Assembly (NCBI GenBank): GCA_946886065.1
Contig: CAMPHU010000060.1
Location: 1 to 22,001 of the forward strand
Length of the DNA stretch: 22,001 nucleotides
Source of the DNA: an uncultured Massilia sp.
GTDB taxonomy: Bacteria; Pseudomonadota; Gammaproteobacteria; Burkholderiales; Burkholderiaceae
Direction of reading: 5' to 3'
In this document: positions 1 through 8,333 of the stretch, piece by piece
Numbering within the stretch: position 1 is the stretch's first letter
Layout: each line of letters opens with the position of its first letter
Position numbers and translations under genes: made by a program
The notes under the pieces: generated by a model
What the model was told of the DNA's origin: nothing
What the model saw: only the letters and a program-made list of their open reading frames with translations
Databases searched by the model: none

Positions 1-276
1 CAGCCGTACCGGATAGCCCAGCTGGTGCTGCCACACATGCACCATCTCGTGCATGAACCAGTGGATCGCGCCGGGATCGCCGCGCGTGTAGTCGGGAAGA
101 AAACAGGAATGGTGGAAGTACAGGCTGCCGTTCGGCGTCATGCAGCAGTTCCTGGGCTGGAACGGCATATACCGCCGGTTGTACACACGTACCCGGCGGT
201 AGTCGACGGCGTCGCCGAAAAGGAGCGACGCCATCCGGATTTCGCCCGCGCTCAGCGGGCGCGCGAGCGTCCGCAT
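1..276 (-). CDS. Vgr-related HExxH putative metallopeptidase, partial
   Basis: Only the N-terminal 92 residues are visible; the gene runs off the left edge of the window. The frame is open from the ATG at 276 to position 1, and an in-frame stop (the eda stop codon at 286-288) lies just upstream, which fixes the start. The protein begins MRTLARPLSAGEIRMASLLF. It contains MTPNGSLYF near residues 46-54 and a zinc-peptidase-like HEMVH at residues 76-80, followed by WQH with another histidine at 84. From memory this matches small proteins annotated 'Vgr related protein', sometimes linked to type VI secretion. The true function is unknown, and the HExxH suggests a zinc hydrolase fold. It starts 9 nt after eda, so it could be co-transcribed with edd-eda, although no metabolic link is obvious. 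Confidence 0.7.
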   Translation of the reverse strand, partial: MRTLARPLSAGEIRMASLLFGDAVDYRRVRVYNRRYMPFQPRNCCMTPNGSLYFHHSCFLPDYTRGDPGAIHWFMHEMVHVWQHQLGYPVRL

Positions 277-285
277 GCGAAGGAT

Positions 286-909
286 TTACTGCGGACGAAG
301 TGCGGCGGCCGCCCTGGCCAGCTCGGTGATCTGGTCCCACTGGCCGGCGTTCATCAGGTCCTTCGGGGTCAGCCAGGAACCGCCCACGCAGGCCACGTTC
401 TTGCAGGCCAGGAACTTCGGCGCGGTCTCGATCGAGATGCCGCCAGTCGGGCAGAAGGTCACGTCCGGCAGCGGGCCGCCGATCGCGTTCAGCATGCCCA
501 CGCCGCCCGCCGGCACCGCCGGGAACAGCTTGAGCTGGCGGAAGCCCGCCTCGCGCGCCGCCATCACTTCGGACGGGGTCATCACGCCCGGCAGCAGCGG
601 CAGGCCGCTGGTCCTGGCCGCTTCGATCAGGGTCGGCGTCAGGCCCGGCGACACGCCGAACACCGCGCCCGCATCGCGCGCGGCGGCGAATTCTTCCGGC
701 TGGGTCAGGGTGCCGACGCCGACGATGGCGCCTTCCACCTGGCTCATGGCGCGGATCGCGCCGAGGCCGTGCTGGGTGCGCAAGGTCACTTCGAGCACGC
801 GGATGCCGCCTGCCACCAGAGCTTTCGCCAGCGGCACGGCCTGGTCGGGATCGTCGATGGCGATTACCGGGATGACGCTCGCCGAGCGCATGATTTCAAG
901 TAAGGTCAT
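286..909 (-). CDS. eda: 2-dehydro-3-deoxy-phosphogluconate (KDPG) aldolase
   Basis: Cleaves KDPG to pyruvate and glyceraldehyde-3-phosphate, the last Entner-Doudoroff step, in the cytosol. The protein has 207 residues, normal for the class I KDPG/KHG aldolase family (TIM barrel). Visible family motifs are VLEVTLRT with the catalytic Glu at about residue 40, GVGTL at 65-68, LPGVMTPSE at 106-114, FRQLKLFPA with the Schiff-base Lys at 127, and the phosphate-binding PTGGIS around 154-159. The ATG overlaps the edd stop as ATGA (906-909), so translation is probably coupled to edd in a single edd-eda transcript. Regulation is expected from the HexR-like site upstream of edd. KHG or KDPGal side activity cannot be excluded, but the location directly after edd makes the KDPG role very likely. 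Confidence 0.97.
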   Translation of the reverse strand: MTLLEIMRSASVIPVIAIDDPDQAVPLAKALVAGGIRVLEVTLRTQHGLGAIRAMSQVEGAIVGVGTLTQPEEFAAARDAGAVFGVSPGLTPTLIEAARTSGLPLLPGVMTPSEVMAAREAGFRQLKLFPAVPAGGVGMLNAIGGPLPDVTFCPTGGISIETAPKFLACKNVACVGGSWLTPKDLMNAGQWDQITELARAAAALRPQ

Positions 910-2825
910 TTCTGCGTCCTAAAAAGAAAGTCTTCATCGGAACCCGGCATGATTTCGCCGGCGTCCACGCCTTCGTGCAGCGGTACGGTGGTGGGAATCG
1001 GCGACGGCAGCGGGAAGGTGGCCGCGCCCTCTTCCGCCGCACTGATCGCGGCGCGGAACATCGCGAACAGCTCGCGGCCCATGCCGATATGGCTCTTCGA
1101 CAGGTCGGCGGTGGCCATCTTGCGCGCTGCCCAGACATCGGCCGGCACCAGGGCGTCGAGCGTACCGGCAGTGGCGTCGACACGGATCATGTCGCCGTCG
1201 CGCACCAGGCCCAGCGGGCCGCCCGCCAGGATCTCCGGCGAGACGTGGATCGCCGCCGGCACCTTGCCCGATGCGCCCGACATGCGGCCGTCGGTCACCA
1301 TCGCCACGTGGAAGCCGGCATCCTGCAGGTTGGCCAGCGCGGGGGTCAGCGCGTGCAGTTCCGGCATGCCGTTGGCGCGCGGGCCCTGGAAGCGGATCAC
1401 GGCCACGAAGTCGCGCTCAAGCTTGCCCGCCTTGTAGGCGTGCATGAAGTCGTCCTGCGAATCGAAGGTCAGGGCCGGAGCCTCGACCACGTGATGCTCG
1501 GCCTTGACCGCCGAGATCTTCATCACCGCGCGGCCCAGGTTGCCCTGCACCAGCACCATGCCGCCGTTGTTGCTGAAGGGGTTCGATGCCTTGCGCAGCA
1601 CGGCTTCGTCGCCGCTTTGTTCCGGCAGGTCGCGCCAGACCACCTTGCCGTCCTCACCCAGGAAAGGCTCCTTGCAGTGGGCGCGCAGGCCGTGGCCCAG
1701 GATGGTGTTGACGTCTTCGTGCGCCAGGCCGGCGTCCAGCAGTTCGCGGATCACAAAGCCCGGGCCGCCGGCGGCCTGGAAGTGGTTCACGTCGGCTTCG
1801 CCGTTCGGATAGACGCGGGTGAGCGACGGCACCACTTTCGACAGCTCGTCGAAGTCGTTCCAGTCGACCACGATGCCCGCGGCCCGCGCCATCGCGATGA
1901 TGTGCAGGGTGTGGTTGGTCGAGCCGCCGGTGGCGTGCAGCGCGACGATGGCGTTGACGATGGACTTCTCGTCCACGATGCGGCCGATCGGCATGTAGTT
2001 GCCGCCCTGCTGGGAGATCGACACGGCATGCTGTGCCGCGGCCGCCGTCAGCGCGTCGCGCAGCGGGGTGCCCGGGGTGATGAAGGCGGCGCCCGGCAGG
2101 TGCAGGCCCATCATCTCCATCAGCATCTGGTTGCTGTTGGCGGTGCCGTAGAAGGTGCAGGTGCCGGCGCCGTGGTAGGACGCGGATTCGCCTTCGAGCA
2201 GCTCTTCGCGGGTGGCTTCGCCCTTGGCGTAGCGCTGGCGGATCGCGGCCTTTTCCTTGTTCGAGATCCCCGAGGTCATCGGGCCGCCCGGCACGAAGAT
2301 GCCCGGGATGTGGCCGAAGTGCAGCGCGCCGATCAAGAGGCCCGGCACGATCTTGTCGCAGATGCCCAGGTAGAGCGCGGCGTCGAACATGTTGTGCGAC
2401 ATGCCCACGGCCGTGGCCATGGCGATGGCGTCGCGCGAGAACAGCGACAGCTCCATGCCCGGCTGGCCCTGGGTCACCCCGTCGCACATGGCCGGCACGC
2501 CGCTGGCGAACTGGGCCACGGCGCCGACCTCGCGCACGGCTTCCTTGATCACTTTCGGGAAATATTCGAAGGGCTGGTGGGCCGACAGCATGTCGTTGTA
2601 GGACGAGACGATCGCCACCGAGGGCTGCTTGTATTCGCGCAGCTTGAGCTTGTCGTTGGCGGGGAAAGCGGCGAAGCCGTGCGCCAGGTTGGTGCACGAC
2701 AGCGCGCCGCGCTGCACGCCCTGCACGCGCGCGGCTTCCAGGTGCGCCAGGTAGGCCGCGCGGGACGGCTTGCTGCGCTGGACGATGCGATTGGTAACCT
2801 GTTCAACTACAGGGTGGAGCGCCAT
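906..2825 (-). CDS. edd: 6-phosphogluconate dehydratase
   Basis: Dehydrates 6-phosphogluconate to KDPG, the committing Entner-Doudoroff step. It is a cytosolic IlvD/Edd-family [4Fe-4S] enzyme. From the ATG at 2825 it has 639 residues. I prefer this start to the in-frame TTG at 2840 because GGAAGGA sits 7 nt upstream of the ATG. Cysteines in family positions are C114 ([10 protein letters not shown]), C156 (GICDKIVPG) and C223 ([15 protein letters not shown]). Other family motifs are [13 protein letters not shown] and, near the end, [12 protein letters not shown] and IGMGRELF. The protein continues about 35-40 residues past the GRELF...AAEEGA region where I recall the E. coli enzyme ending; this tail is Pro/Asp/Glu-rich. 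The gene overlaps eda by 4 nt. It is divergent from pgi, and the shared control region carries HexR-like sites. Confidence 0.97.
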   Translation of the reverse strand: MALHPVVEQVTNRIVQRSKPSRAAYLAHLEAARVQGVQRGALSCTNLAHGFAAFPANDKLKLREYKQPSVAIVSSYNDMLSAHQPFEYFPKVIKEAVREVGAVAQFASGVPAMCDGVTQGQPGMELSLFSRDAIAMATAVGMSHNMFDAALYLGICDKIVPGLLIGALHFGHIPGIFVPGGPMTSGISNKEKAAIRQRYAKGEATREELLEGESASYHGAGTCTFYGTANSNQMLMEMMGLHLPGAAFITPGTPLRDALTAAAAQHAVSISQQGGNYMPIGRIVDEKSIVNAIVALHATGGSTNHTLHIIAMARAAGIVVDWNDFDELSKVVPSLTRVYPNGEADVNHFQAAGGPGFVIRELLDAGLAHEDVNTILGHGLRAHCKEPFLGEDGKVVWRDLPEQSGDEAVLRKASNPFSNNGGMVLVQGNLGRAVMKISAVKAEHHVVEAPALTFDSQDDFMHAYKAGKLERDFVAVIRFQGPRANGMPELHALTPALANLQDAGFHVAMVTDGRMSGASGKVPAAIHVSPEILAGGPLGLVRDGDMIRVDATAGTLDALVPADVWAARKMATADLSKSHIGMGRELFAMFRAAISAAEEGAATFPLPSPIPTTVPLHEGVDAGEIMPGSDEDFLFRTQK

Positions 2826-2851
2826 GTTCGTTCCTTCCAAAATTTTATAAC

Positions 2852-2866
2852 TGAAATTTTACTACA
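2852..2866 (-). promoter_or_regulatory. Putative HexR operator upstream of edd
   Basis: Read on the minus strand the site is TGTAGTAAAATTTCA, a near match to the imperfect palindrome TGTAGTAAATTTACA found upstream of zwf. It ends 26 nt before the edd ATG, so a bound repressor would block initiation or early elongation. The conserved TGTAGT half points away from edd, the same orientation relative to the gene as in the other three sites. The assignment to HexR comes from recalled published HexR motifs and the hexR gene in this cluster. Confidence 0.7.
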
Positions 2867-2974
2867 GAATCGCCCAATGCGCTTGCCGCCCGTCTTTCCC
2901 TCTTTTGACGGGGGAGCTTGACCAGCCCGCTTGTCGGGCCGTAATGAGGATGAGAGAGCGCGCACAAACTTTTA

Positions 2975-2989
2975 TGTAGTGAATTTACG
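2975..2989 (+). promoter_or_regulatory. Putative HexR operator upstream of pgi
   Basis: TGTAGTGAATTTACG matches the zwf-proximal site at all but two positions (G for A at position 7 and G for A at position 15). It lies 60 nt upstream of the pgi ATG and immediately upstream of a possible -10 (TATTAT, 3002-3007), so it would overlap the -35 region. HexR binding is inferred. Confidence 0.65.
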
Positions 2990-3049
2990 GGCGCTTCCCT
3001 GTATTATTCGCTTACCTATCATGACAATTGTGCCACGCACTCCGATCCC

Positions 3050-4693
<1,644 letters not shown>

Positions 4694-4718
4694 GCGCAAC
4701 CCAGGACAAGCAAAGAAC

Positions 4719-5615
4719 ATGGCAATGGAAAAATTCGAAGTGGTCCACGACGCGCCCATGCTCGTGGGCGAGTCGGCGATCTGGCACGAGGTCGAGTCGG
4801 CCTTGTACTGGGTCGACATCAACGGCCTGACGGTCAACCGCGTGCATCCGGCGAGCGGCAAGTATTCGTCGTGGAAGATGGCCTCGGAACCGTCGGCGCT
4901 GGCCGTGGACGGCGACAACAACCTGGTCGTGGCCACGCGCCGCGGCCTGCTGCGCCTGAACACCACCACCGGCGAAGAGACGCCGATCGCGGACGCGCCC
5001 TACGACGTCACCAAGGTGCGCTTCAACGACGGCCGGGTGGACCCGGCGGGCCGGTTCTGGATCGGCACCATGTACGAGCCGCGCGACCAGCCGGCGGCGG
5101 AGATGTACGTGCTCGACCGCGGCCAGCTGCGCCGTGCGTGGGCGGGCGGGATGACCAATTCGAATGGCCTGGCCTGGAGCCTGGATGGGCGCACGATGTT
5201 CCATGCGGATACCACGACGCACCGGATCGATTGCTATGACTACGATCCGGCGACGGGGACGCAGAGCAACCAGCGCACCTTGCTGAGCTTCCCGACCGAC
5301 AAGTCGGCGCCCGGGTATGGCGGGCGTCCGGATGGGGCGACCATCGACAGCGAAGGCGCGTACTGGGTGGCGATGTTCGAGGGCGGGCGCGTGCTGCGCA
5401 TCGCGCCGTCGGGCGAAATCCTGCGCGAGATCCTGCTGCCGGCGCGCTGCCCGACCTCGATCGCGTTCGGTGGGGCGGATTTGCGCACCATGTACATCAC
5501 CACGGCCAGCCACGGGCGCTCGGCGCAGGAGCTGGCGGAGTATCCGCTGAGCGGGAAGGTGCTGTGCACGCGGGTGGATGTGGCGGGGCGGGAGGAGCCG
5601 GAGTATCGCGGCTGA
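4719..5615 (+). CDS. SMP-30/gluconolactonase family lactonase
   Basis: Predicted six-bladed beta-propeller lactonase of the SMP-30/gluconolactonase/LRE family, 298 residues with no signal peptide, so probably cytosolic. Residues equivalent to the human SMP30 metal ligands are visible: E18 in LVGESAIWH, N149 in MTNSNGLAWS and D205 in GGRPDGATID. The substrate-contact Asn in RFNDGRVDPAGRFWIGTM (N103) is also present. It lies 25 nt after pgi and is probably in the same transcript. Family members hydrolyse glucono-, xylono- or arabinono-lactones. Between pgi and zwf, and with no pgl gene in the window, it may supply 6-phosphogluconolactonase activity or feed free gluconate into the pathway; that is inference. 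The start could also be the ATG at 4725, two codons in. The 3' third is more G-rich than its neighbours. Confidence 0.88.
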   Translation: MAMEKFEVVHDAPMLVGESAIWHEVESALYWVDINGLTVNRVHPASGKYSSWKMASEPSALAVDGDNNLVVATRRGLLRLNTTTGEETPIADAPYDVTKVRFNDGRVDPAGRFWIGTMYEPRDQPAAEMYVLDRGQLRRAWAGGMTNSNGLAWSLDGRTMFHADTTTHRIDCYDYDPATGTQSNQRTLLSFPTDKSAPGYGGRPDGATIDSEGAYWVAMFEGGRVLRIAPSGEILREILLPARCPTSIAFGGADLRTMYITTASHGRSAQELAEYPLSGKVLCTRVDVAGREEPEYRG

Positions 5616-5654
5616 GAAGTATCGGACCTTTGTTCCGGCCCCTGGCCCCAAGGC

Positions 5655-5692
5655 CGTCGTCCCGGCAAAGGCCGGGACCCAAGTTCGCATGC
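5655..5692 (+). repeat. REP-like palindrome, copy A
   Basis: Contains CCCGGCAAAGGCCGGGACCC followed by AAGTTCGCATGC. It is the same element as copy B in reverse orientation, with compensating changes in the stem (CCCGGC/GCCGGG in place of CCCCGC/GCGGGG). The flanking GCATGC recurs next to copy E. Together with copy B it forms a BIME-like inverted pair. Confidence 0.8.
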
Positions 5693-5730
5693 GCCGCCAT
5701 GAACGCCCACCGTAAGTGGTGTGTACACAA

Positions 5731-5760
5731 ACTTGGGTCCCCGCCTTCGCGGGGATGACG
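5731..5760 (-). repeat. REP-like palindrome, copy B
   Basis: ACTTGGGTCCCCGCCTTCGC followed by GGGGATGACG; the stem CCCCGC/GCGGGG encloses a short CTTC-type loop. It is identical over the core to copy E at 18349-18378. Between copies A and B lie two further small palindromes, CCACCGTAAGTGG and TGTGTACACA. Confidence 0.85.
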
Positions 5761-5877
5761 TTTCGGAGCAAACGATACGATTCAAGCCAACAATGACCCG
5801 GCGCCCGAACACCTTCCGACGCGCCTCCATCCGCCAGCCTGTGGCACCATCGACCGCCATCCCCTCCAGATCGGTTT

Positions 5878-5892
5878 CGTAGTAAATTTTCT
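5878..5892 (+). promoter_or_regulatory. Putative HexR operator, distal zwf site
   Basis: CGTAGTAAATTTTCT, a degenerate copy of the proximal site. It starts exactly 32 bp upstream of the proximal site, about three helical turns, so two HexR dimers could bind on the same face. It touches the upstream edge of the candidate -35. Confidence 0.55.
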
Positions 5893-5920
5893 TGCAAATC
5901 CAATATTTGTGTAGTAAATT
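5892..5920 (+). promoter_or_regulatory. Candidate sigma-70 promoter of zwf-hexR
   Basis: TTGCAA (5892-5897) and TAAATT (5915-5920) are separated by 17 nt, with 4/6 matches to each consensus. The -10 lies inside the proximal HexR-like site and the -35 abuts the distal one, a geometry typical of repression. The implied transcript would start near 5927, giving a leader of about 36 nt. Confidence 0.45.
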
Positions 5921-5924
5921 TACA
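5910..5924 (+). promoter_or_regulatory. Putative HexR operator, proximal zwf site
   Basis: TGTAGTAAATTTACA, the best palindrome of the four sites: reverse complementing it changes only the central bases. It ends 38 nt before the zwf ATG and covers the candidate -10. HexR is encoded two genes on, so autoregulation of zwf-hexR is expected. Confidence 0.75.
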
Positions 5925-5962
5925 TTAAGCTTTCTCCCATCCCTAGCACTGACTCCGACACC

Positions 5963-7432
5963 ATGGCCCTTTCCGATTTCGATCTCGTTTTCTTTGGCGG
6001 CAGCGGCGACCTTGCGATGCGCAAGCTGCTCCCCGCGATGTACGCGCGCGACGTCTGCAATGACCTCCCCGCCAGCGCCCGCATCATCTGCGTCGGCCGC
6101 GACGACATGAGCCAGGAAGCCTTCCTGCAATTCGTCGAAAACAACTCGAAACCGCACATCAAGGAAGCCCCGGTCGACGAGCACTGGGCCCGCTTCCTCA
6201 AGCGCATCACCTACGTGGCCCTGAACGCCACCGACGTGCGCACCTACGACCCACTGGTCGAGGCCCTGCGCAAGGACGAGTCGCTCACCCGCGTCTACTA
6301 CCTGGCCACCCCGCCCCACCTGTTCGCCACCATCTGCGACAACCTGGCCGAGACCGGCCTGGCCACGCCGAACTCGCGCGTGGTGCTGGAAAAGCCGCTG
6401 GGCCGCGACCTGGCCTCGGCCAAGCAGATCAATGCCGACGTCGGCAAGGTGTTCGCCGAATCGCAGATCTACCGGATCGACCACTACCTGGGCAAGGAAA
6501 CCGTGCAGAACCTGCTGGCCCTGCGCTTCGGGAACATCCTGTTCGAGCCGCTGTGGCGCCGCGAATGGATCTCCGATGTGCAGATCACCATCGCCGAGAA
6601 GATCGGCGTCGGCAACCGCCTCGGCTACTACGACACCTCGGGCGCGCTGCGCGACATGCTGCAGAACCACCTGCTGCAGCTGCTGTGCATCGTGGCCATG
6701 GAGCCGCCCACCTCGATCGCGCCGGACGCCGTGCGCGACGCCAAGCTGCAGGTGCTGCGCTCGCTGAAGCGCTTCACCCCGACCACCCTGGCCCAGAACA
6801 TCGTGCGCGGCCAGTACCGCGCCGGCCACATCGACGGCAAGGCCGTGCCGGGCTACCGCGACGAGCCGGAAGCGCCCAAGCAGTCGCGCACCGAGACCTT
6901 CGTGGCGATGAAGGCCGAGATCGACACCTGGCGCTGGGCCGGCGTGCCCTTCTACCTGCGCACCGGCAAGCGCATGGCCGACCGCCTGGCCGAGATCGTG
7001 GTGCGCTTCAAGCAGATCCCGCATTCGATCTTCAACCAGCCGACCTCCAGCTTCCAGCCGAACAGCCTGGTGATCCGCCTGCAGCCGGACGAAGGCCTGT
7101 CGATGAACCTGATGGCCAAGACCCCGGGTGACTCGATGCGCCTGAAGCAGGCCGAGCTCGAACTCGACTTCCGCGAGCAGTTCACCAGCCCGCGCATGGA
7201 AGCCTACGAGCGCCTGCTGCTCGACGTGCTGCGCGGCCAGCTGACCCTGTTCATGCGCGGCGACGAACTGGAAGCGGCCTGGGAATGGGTCGAACCGATC
7301 CTGGACCACTGGGAAGAAGACGACAGCGCGCCGGCGCCCTACACCTCCGGCACCTGGGGCCCCGCCGCATCCAGCGCACTGATCGGCCGCGACGGCCTGC
7401 AGTGGCGCGAAGAAGTCCTGCCCGAAGACTGA
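5963..7432 (+). CDS. zwf: Glucose-6-phosphate 1-dehydrogenase
   Basis: Oxidises glucose-6-phosphate to 6-phosphogluconolactone with NAD(P)+, the entry to both the oxidative pentose and Entner-Doudoroff routes. The protein has 489 residues, normal for the family. The N-terminal Rossmann motif reads FFGGSGDLAMRKLLPAMY (residues 10-27), with Gly where many homologues have Ala (GASGDLA). EKPLGRDL is at 143-150, the active-site signature RIDHYLGKE at 171-179, and DTSGALRDMLQNHLLQLL carries the second conserved His. No Shine-Dalgarno is visible before the ATG at 5963; the preceding ACTCCGACACC closely resembles the bases before pgi. hexR follows after 7 nt and is surely co-transcribed. Two HexR-like sites lie upstream. 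Confidence 0.98.
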   Translation: MALSDFDLVFFGGSGDLAMRKLLPAMYARDVCNDLPASARIICVGRDDMSQEAFLQFVENNSKPHIKEAPVDEHWARFLKRITYVALNATDVRTYDPLVEALRKDESLTRVYYLATPPHLFATICDNLAETGLATPNSRVVLEKPLGRDLASAKQINADVGKVFAESQIYRIDHYLGKETVQNLLALRFGNILFEPLWRREWISDVQITIAEKIGVGNRLGYYDTSGALRDMLQNHLLQLLCIVAMEPPTSIAPDAVRDAKLQVLRSLKRFTPTTLAQNIVRGQYRAGHIDGKAVPGYRDEPEAPKQSRTETFVAMKAEIDTWRWAGVPFYLRTGKRMADRLAEIVVRFKQIPHSIFNQPTSSFQPNSLVIRLQPDEGLSMNLMAKTPGDSMRLKQAELELDFREQFTSPRMEAYERLLLDVLRGQLTLFMRGDELEAAWEWVEPILDHWEEDDSAPAPYTSGTWGPAASSALIGRDGLQWREEVLPED

Positions 7433-7439
7433 GGCCATC

Positions 7440-8294
7440 ATGCTGCTCGACTCGATCCGCACCCAGCTCGATTCGCTCTCCAAGTCGGAGCGCAAGGTCG
7501 CGCTCGCGGTGCTCGCCGCCCCGTCCGCGACGGTCAGCCAGAACATCACGGCGCTGGCCAAGAGCGCGCAGGTGTCCGAACCGACCGTGGTGCGCTTCTG
7601 CCGCACGCTCGGCTACGAGGGCTGGCACGAGTTCAAGCTCAAGCTGGCCCAGGGCCTGGCCCTGGCCCTGCCCGGCGCCAACGAGCAGCCGGCCCAGGAC
7701 GATTTGGCCTCGGACCTGATCAACAAGATCTGCAGCCGCTCGATCAACACCCTGCTCGACCTGCGCAACAACCTCAAGCCGGAACTGATCCAGAAGGCGC
7801 TCGACATCCTGTCGCGTGCCAACAAGATCGAGTTCTACGGCCAGGGGACCTCGGGTTTCGTCGCGGCGGATGCGCAGCACAAGTTCTTCCGTTCTGGCGT
7901 GCCGACGGTGGCCTATACCGATCCGGCGATTCACTCCATCGCGGCGGCCCTGCTGCGCGAAGGCGATGCGGTGGTGGCGATTTCGCAGCGCGGGAACAAT
8001 CCGTCGATGACGCGCTCGGCCAAGCTGGCGCGGGCCGGCGGGGCCGAGGTGATCGTGCTGGCGCCGTCCGGGACGCCGCTGGCGGAGATGGCGACGCTCT
8101 TCATCCCGATCGACCTGGTGTTCGCGATCGACCCGTACACGCCGATTTCGGCGCGGCTGGCTTATCTCGTCGTCATCGATGTGCTGGCGGTGGGGCTGGC
8201 ATTGCGGCGCGGGCCGGAGTTCCGCAAGAAGATGCAGAATGCGCAGAAGGCGCTGCAGGAATTCGACATGCAGTTCGATTCCTTCATCGGCTGA
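7440..8294 (+). CDS. hexR: HexR-type transcriptional regulator (RpiR family, HTH + SIS)
   Basis: RpiR-family regulator of 284 residues, with an N-terminal HTH_6 domain (about 1-75, recognition region ITALAKSAQVSEPTVVRFCR at 36-55) and a C-terminal SIS phosphosugar-binding domain (about 115-250; FYGQGTSGFVAADAQHKFF at 132-150, ISQRGNNPSMT at 181-191). Known HexR proteins bind operators near zwf, edd and related genes and are released by KDPG. The position immediately after zwf, together with four matching sites in the window, supports the name. The second SIS loop reads SQRGNNPS, whereas HexR proteins I recall have ISHTGRT there, so ligand details may differ. It shares the zwf transcript and is closed by a hairpin at 8313-8333. 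Confidence 0.9.
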   Translation: MLLDSIRTQLDSLSKSERKVALAVLAAPSATVSQNITALAKSAQVSEPTVVRFCRTLGYEGWHEFKLKLAQGLALALPGANEQPAQDDLASDLINKICSRSINTLLDLRNNLKPELIQKALDILSRANKIEFYGQGTSGFVAADAQHKFFRSGVPTVAYTDPAIHSIAAALLREGDAVVAISQRGNNPSMTRSAKLARAGGAEVIVLAPSGTPLAEMATLFIPIDLVFAIDPYTPISARLAYLVVIDVLAVGLALRRGPEFRKKMQNAQKALQEFDMQFDSFIG

Positions 8295-8312
8295 ACCTCT
8301 TCCGCATGCGAT

Positions 8313-8333
8313 GCGCGCTCTCAGCGCGCTTTC
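8313..8333 (+). terminator. Rho-independent terminator after zwf-hexR
   Basis: Stem GCGCGCT (8313-8319) / AGCGCGC (8323-8329) with a 3-nt loop, followed by a short TTT-rich run. The 3' half overlaps the stop codon and last codons of the convergent ankyrin gene. Confidence 0.6.

Larger units (their letters stand above)
2826..3049. promoter_or_regulatory. Divergent edd / pgi control region
   Basis: This 224-bp region separates the oppositely oriented edd and pgi starts and is locally AT-rich against a GC-rich background. It holds one HexR-like site facing each gene (2852-2866 and 2975-2989). It also holds an inverted repeat CCCGTC/GACGGG (2889-2894 and 2907-2912, 12-nt loop) and a small palindrome GCCCG-CTTGT-CGGGC at 2925-2939. 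A TATTAT at 3002-3007 is a possible -10 for pgi; the matching -35 would fall inside the 2975-2989 site and is weak. No convincing -35/-10 pair could be read for edd. Confidence 0.6.
5616..5962. other. 347-bp intergenic region before zwf
   Basis: No gene is supported here. The left part holds an inverted pair of REP-like palindromes (5655-5692 and 5731-5760). The middle (about 5761-5870) has no feature I recognise. The right part holds two HexR-like sites and a candidate zwf promoter. Two long reverse-strand open frames cross it but are shadows of the genes on either side. Confidence 0.8.

Noticed and set aside
975..2921. 648-residue plus-strand frame opposite edd
   Set aside because: Same antisense artefact; edd has full family motifs and a good ribosome-binding site.
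4694..4718. Separate promoter for the lactonase gene
   Set aside because: Only 25 nt with no -35/-10 pair; co-transcription with pgi is simpler.
5655..5760. CRISPR array or phage attachment site at the paired palindromes
   Set aside because: Only two inverted units per place, no regular spacers, no cas genes, integrase or duplicated tRNA end.
5240..7606. 788-residue minus-strand frame across the repeats and zwf
   Set aside because: Runs through intergenic repeats and antisense of zwf; no domain is recognisable.
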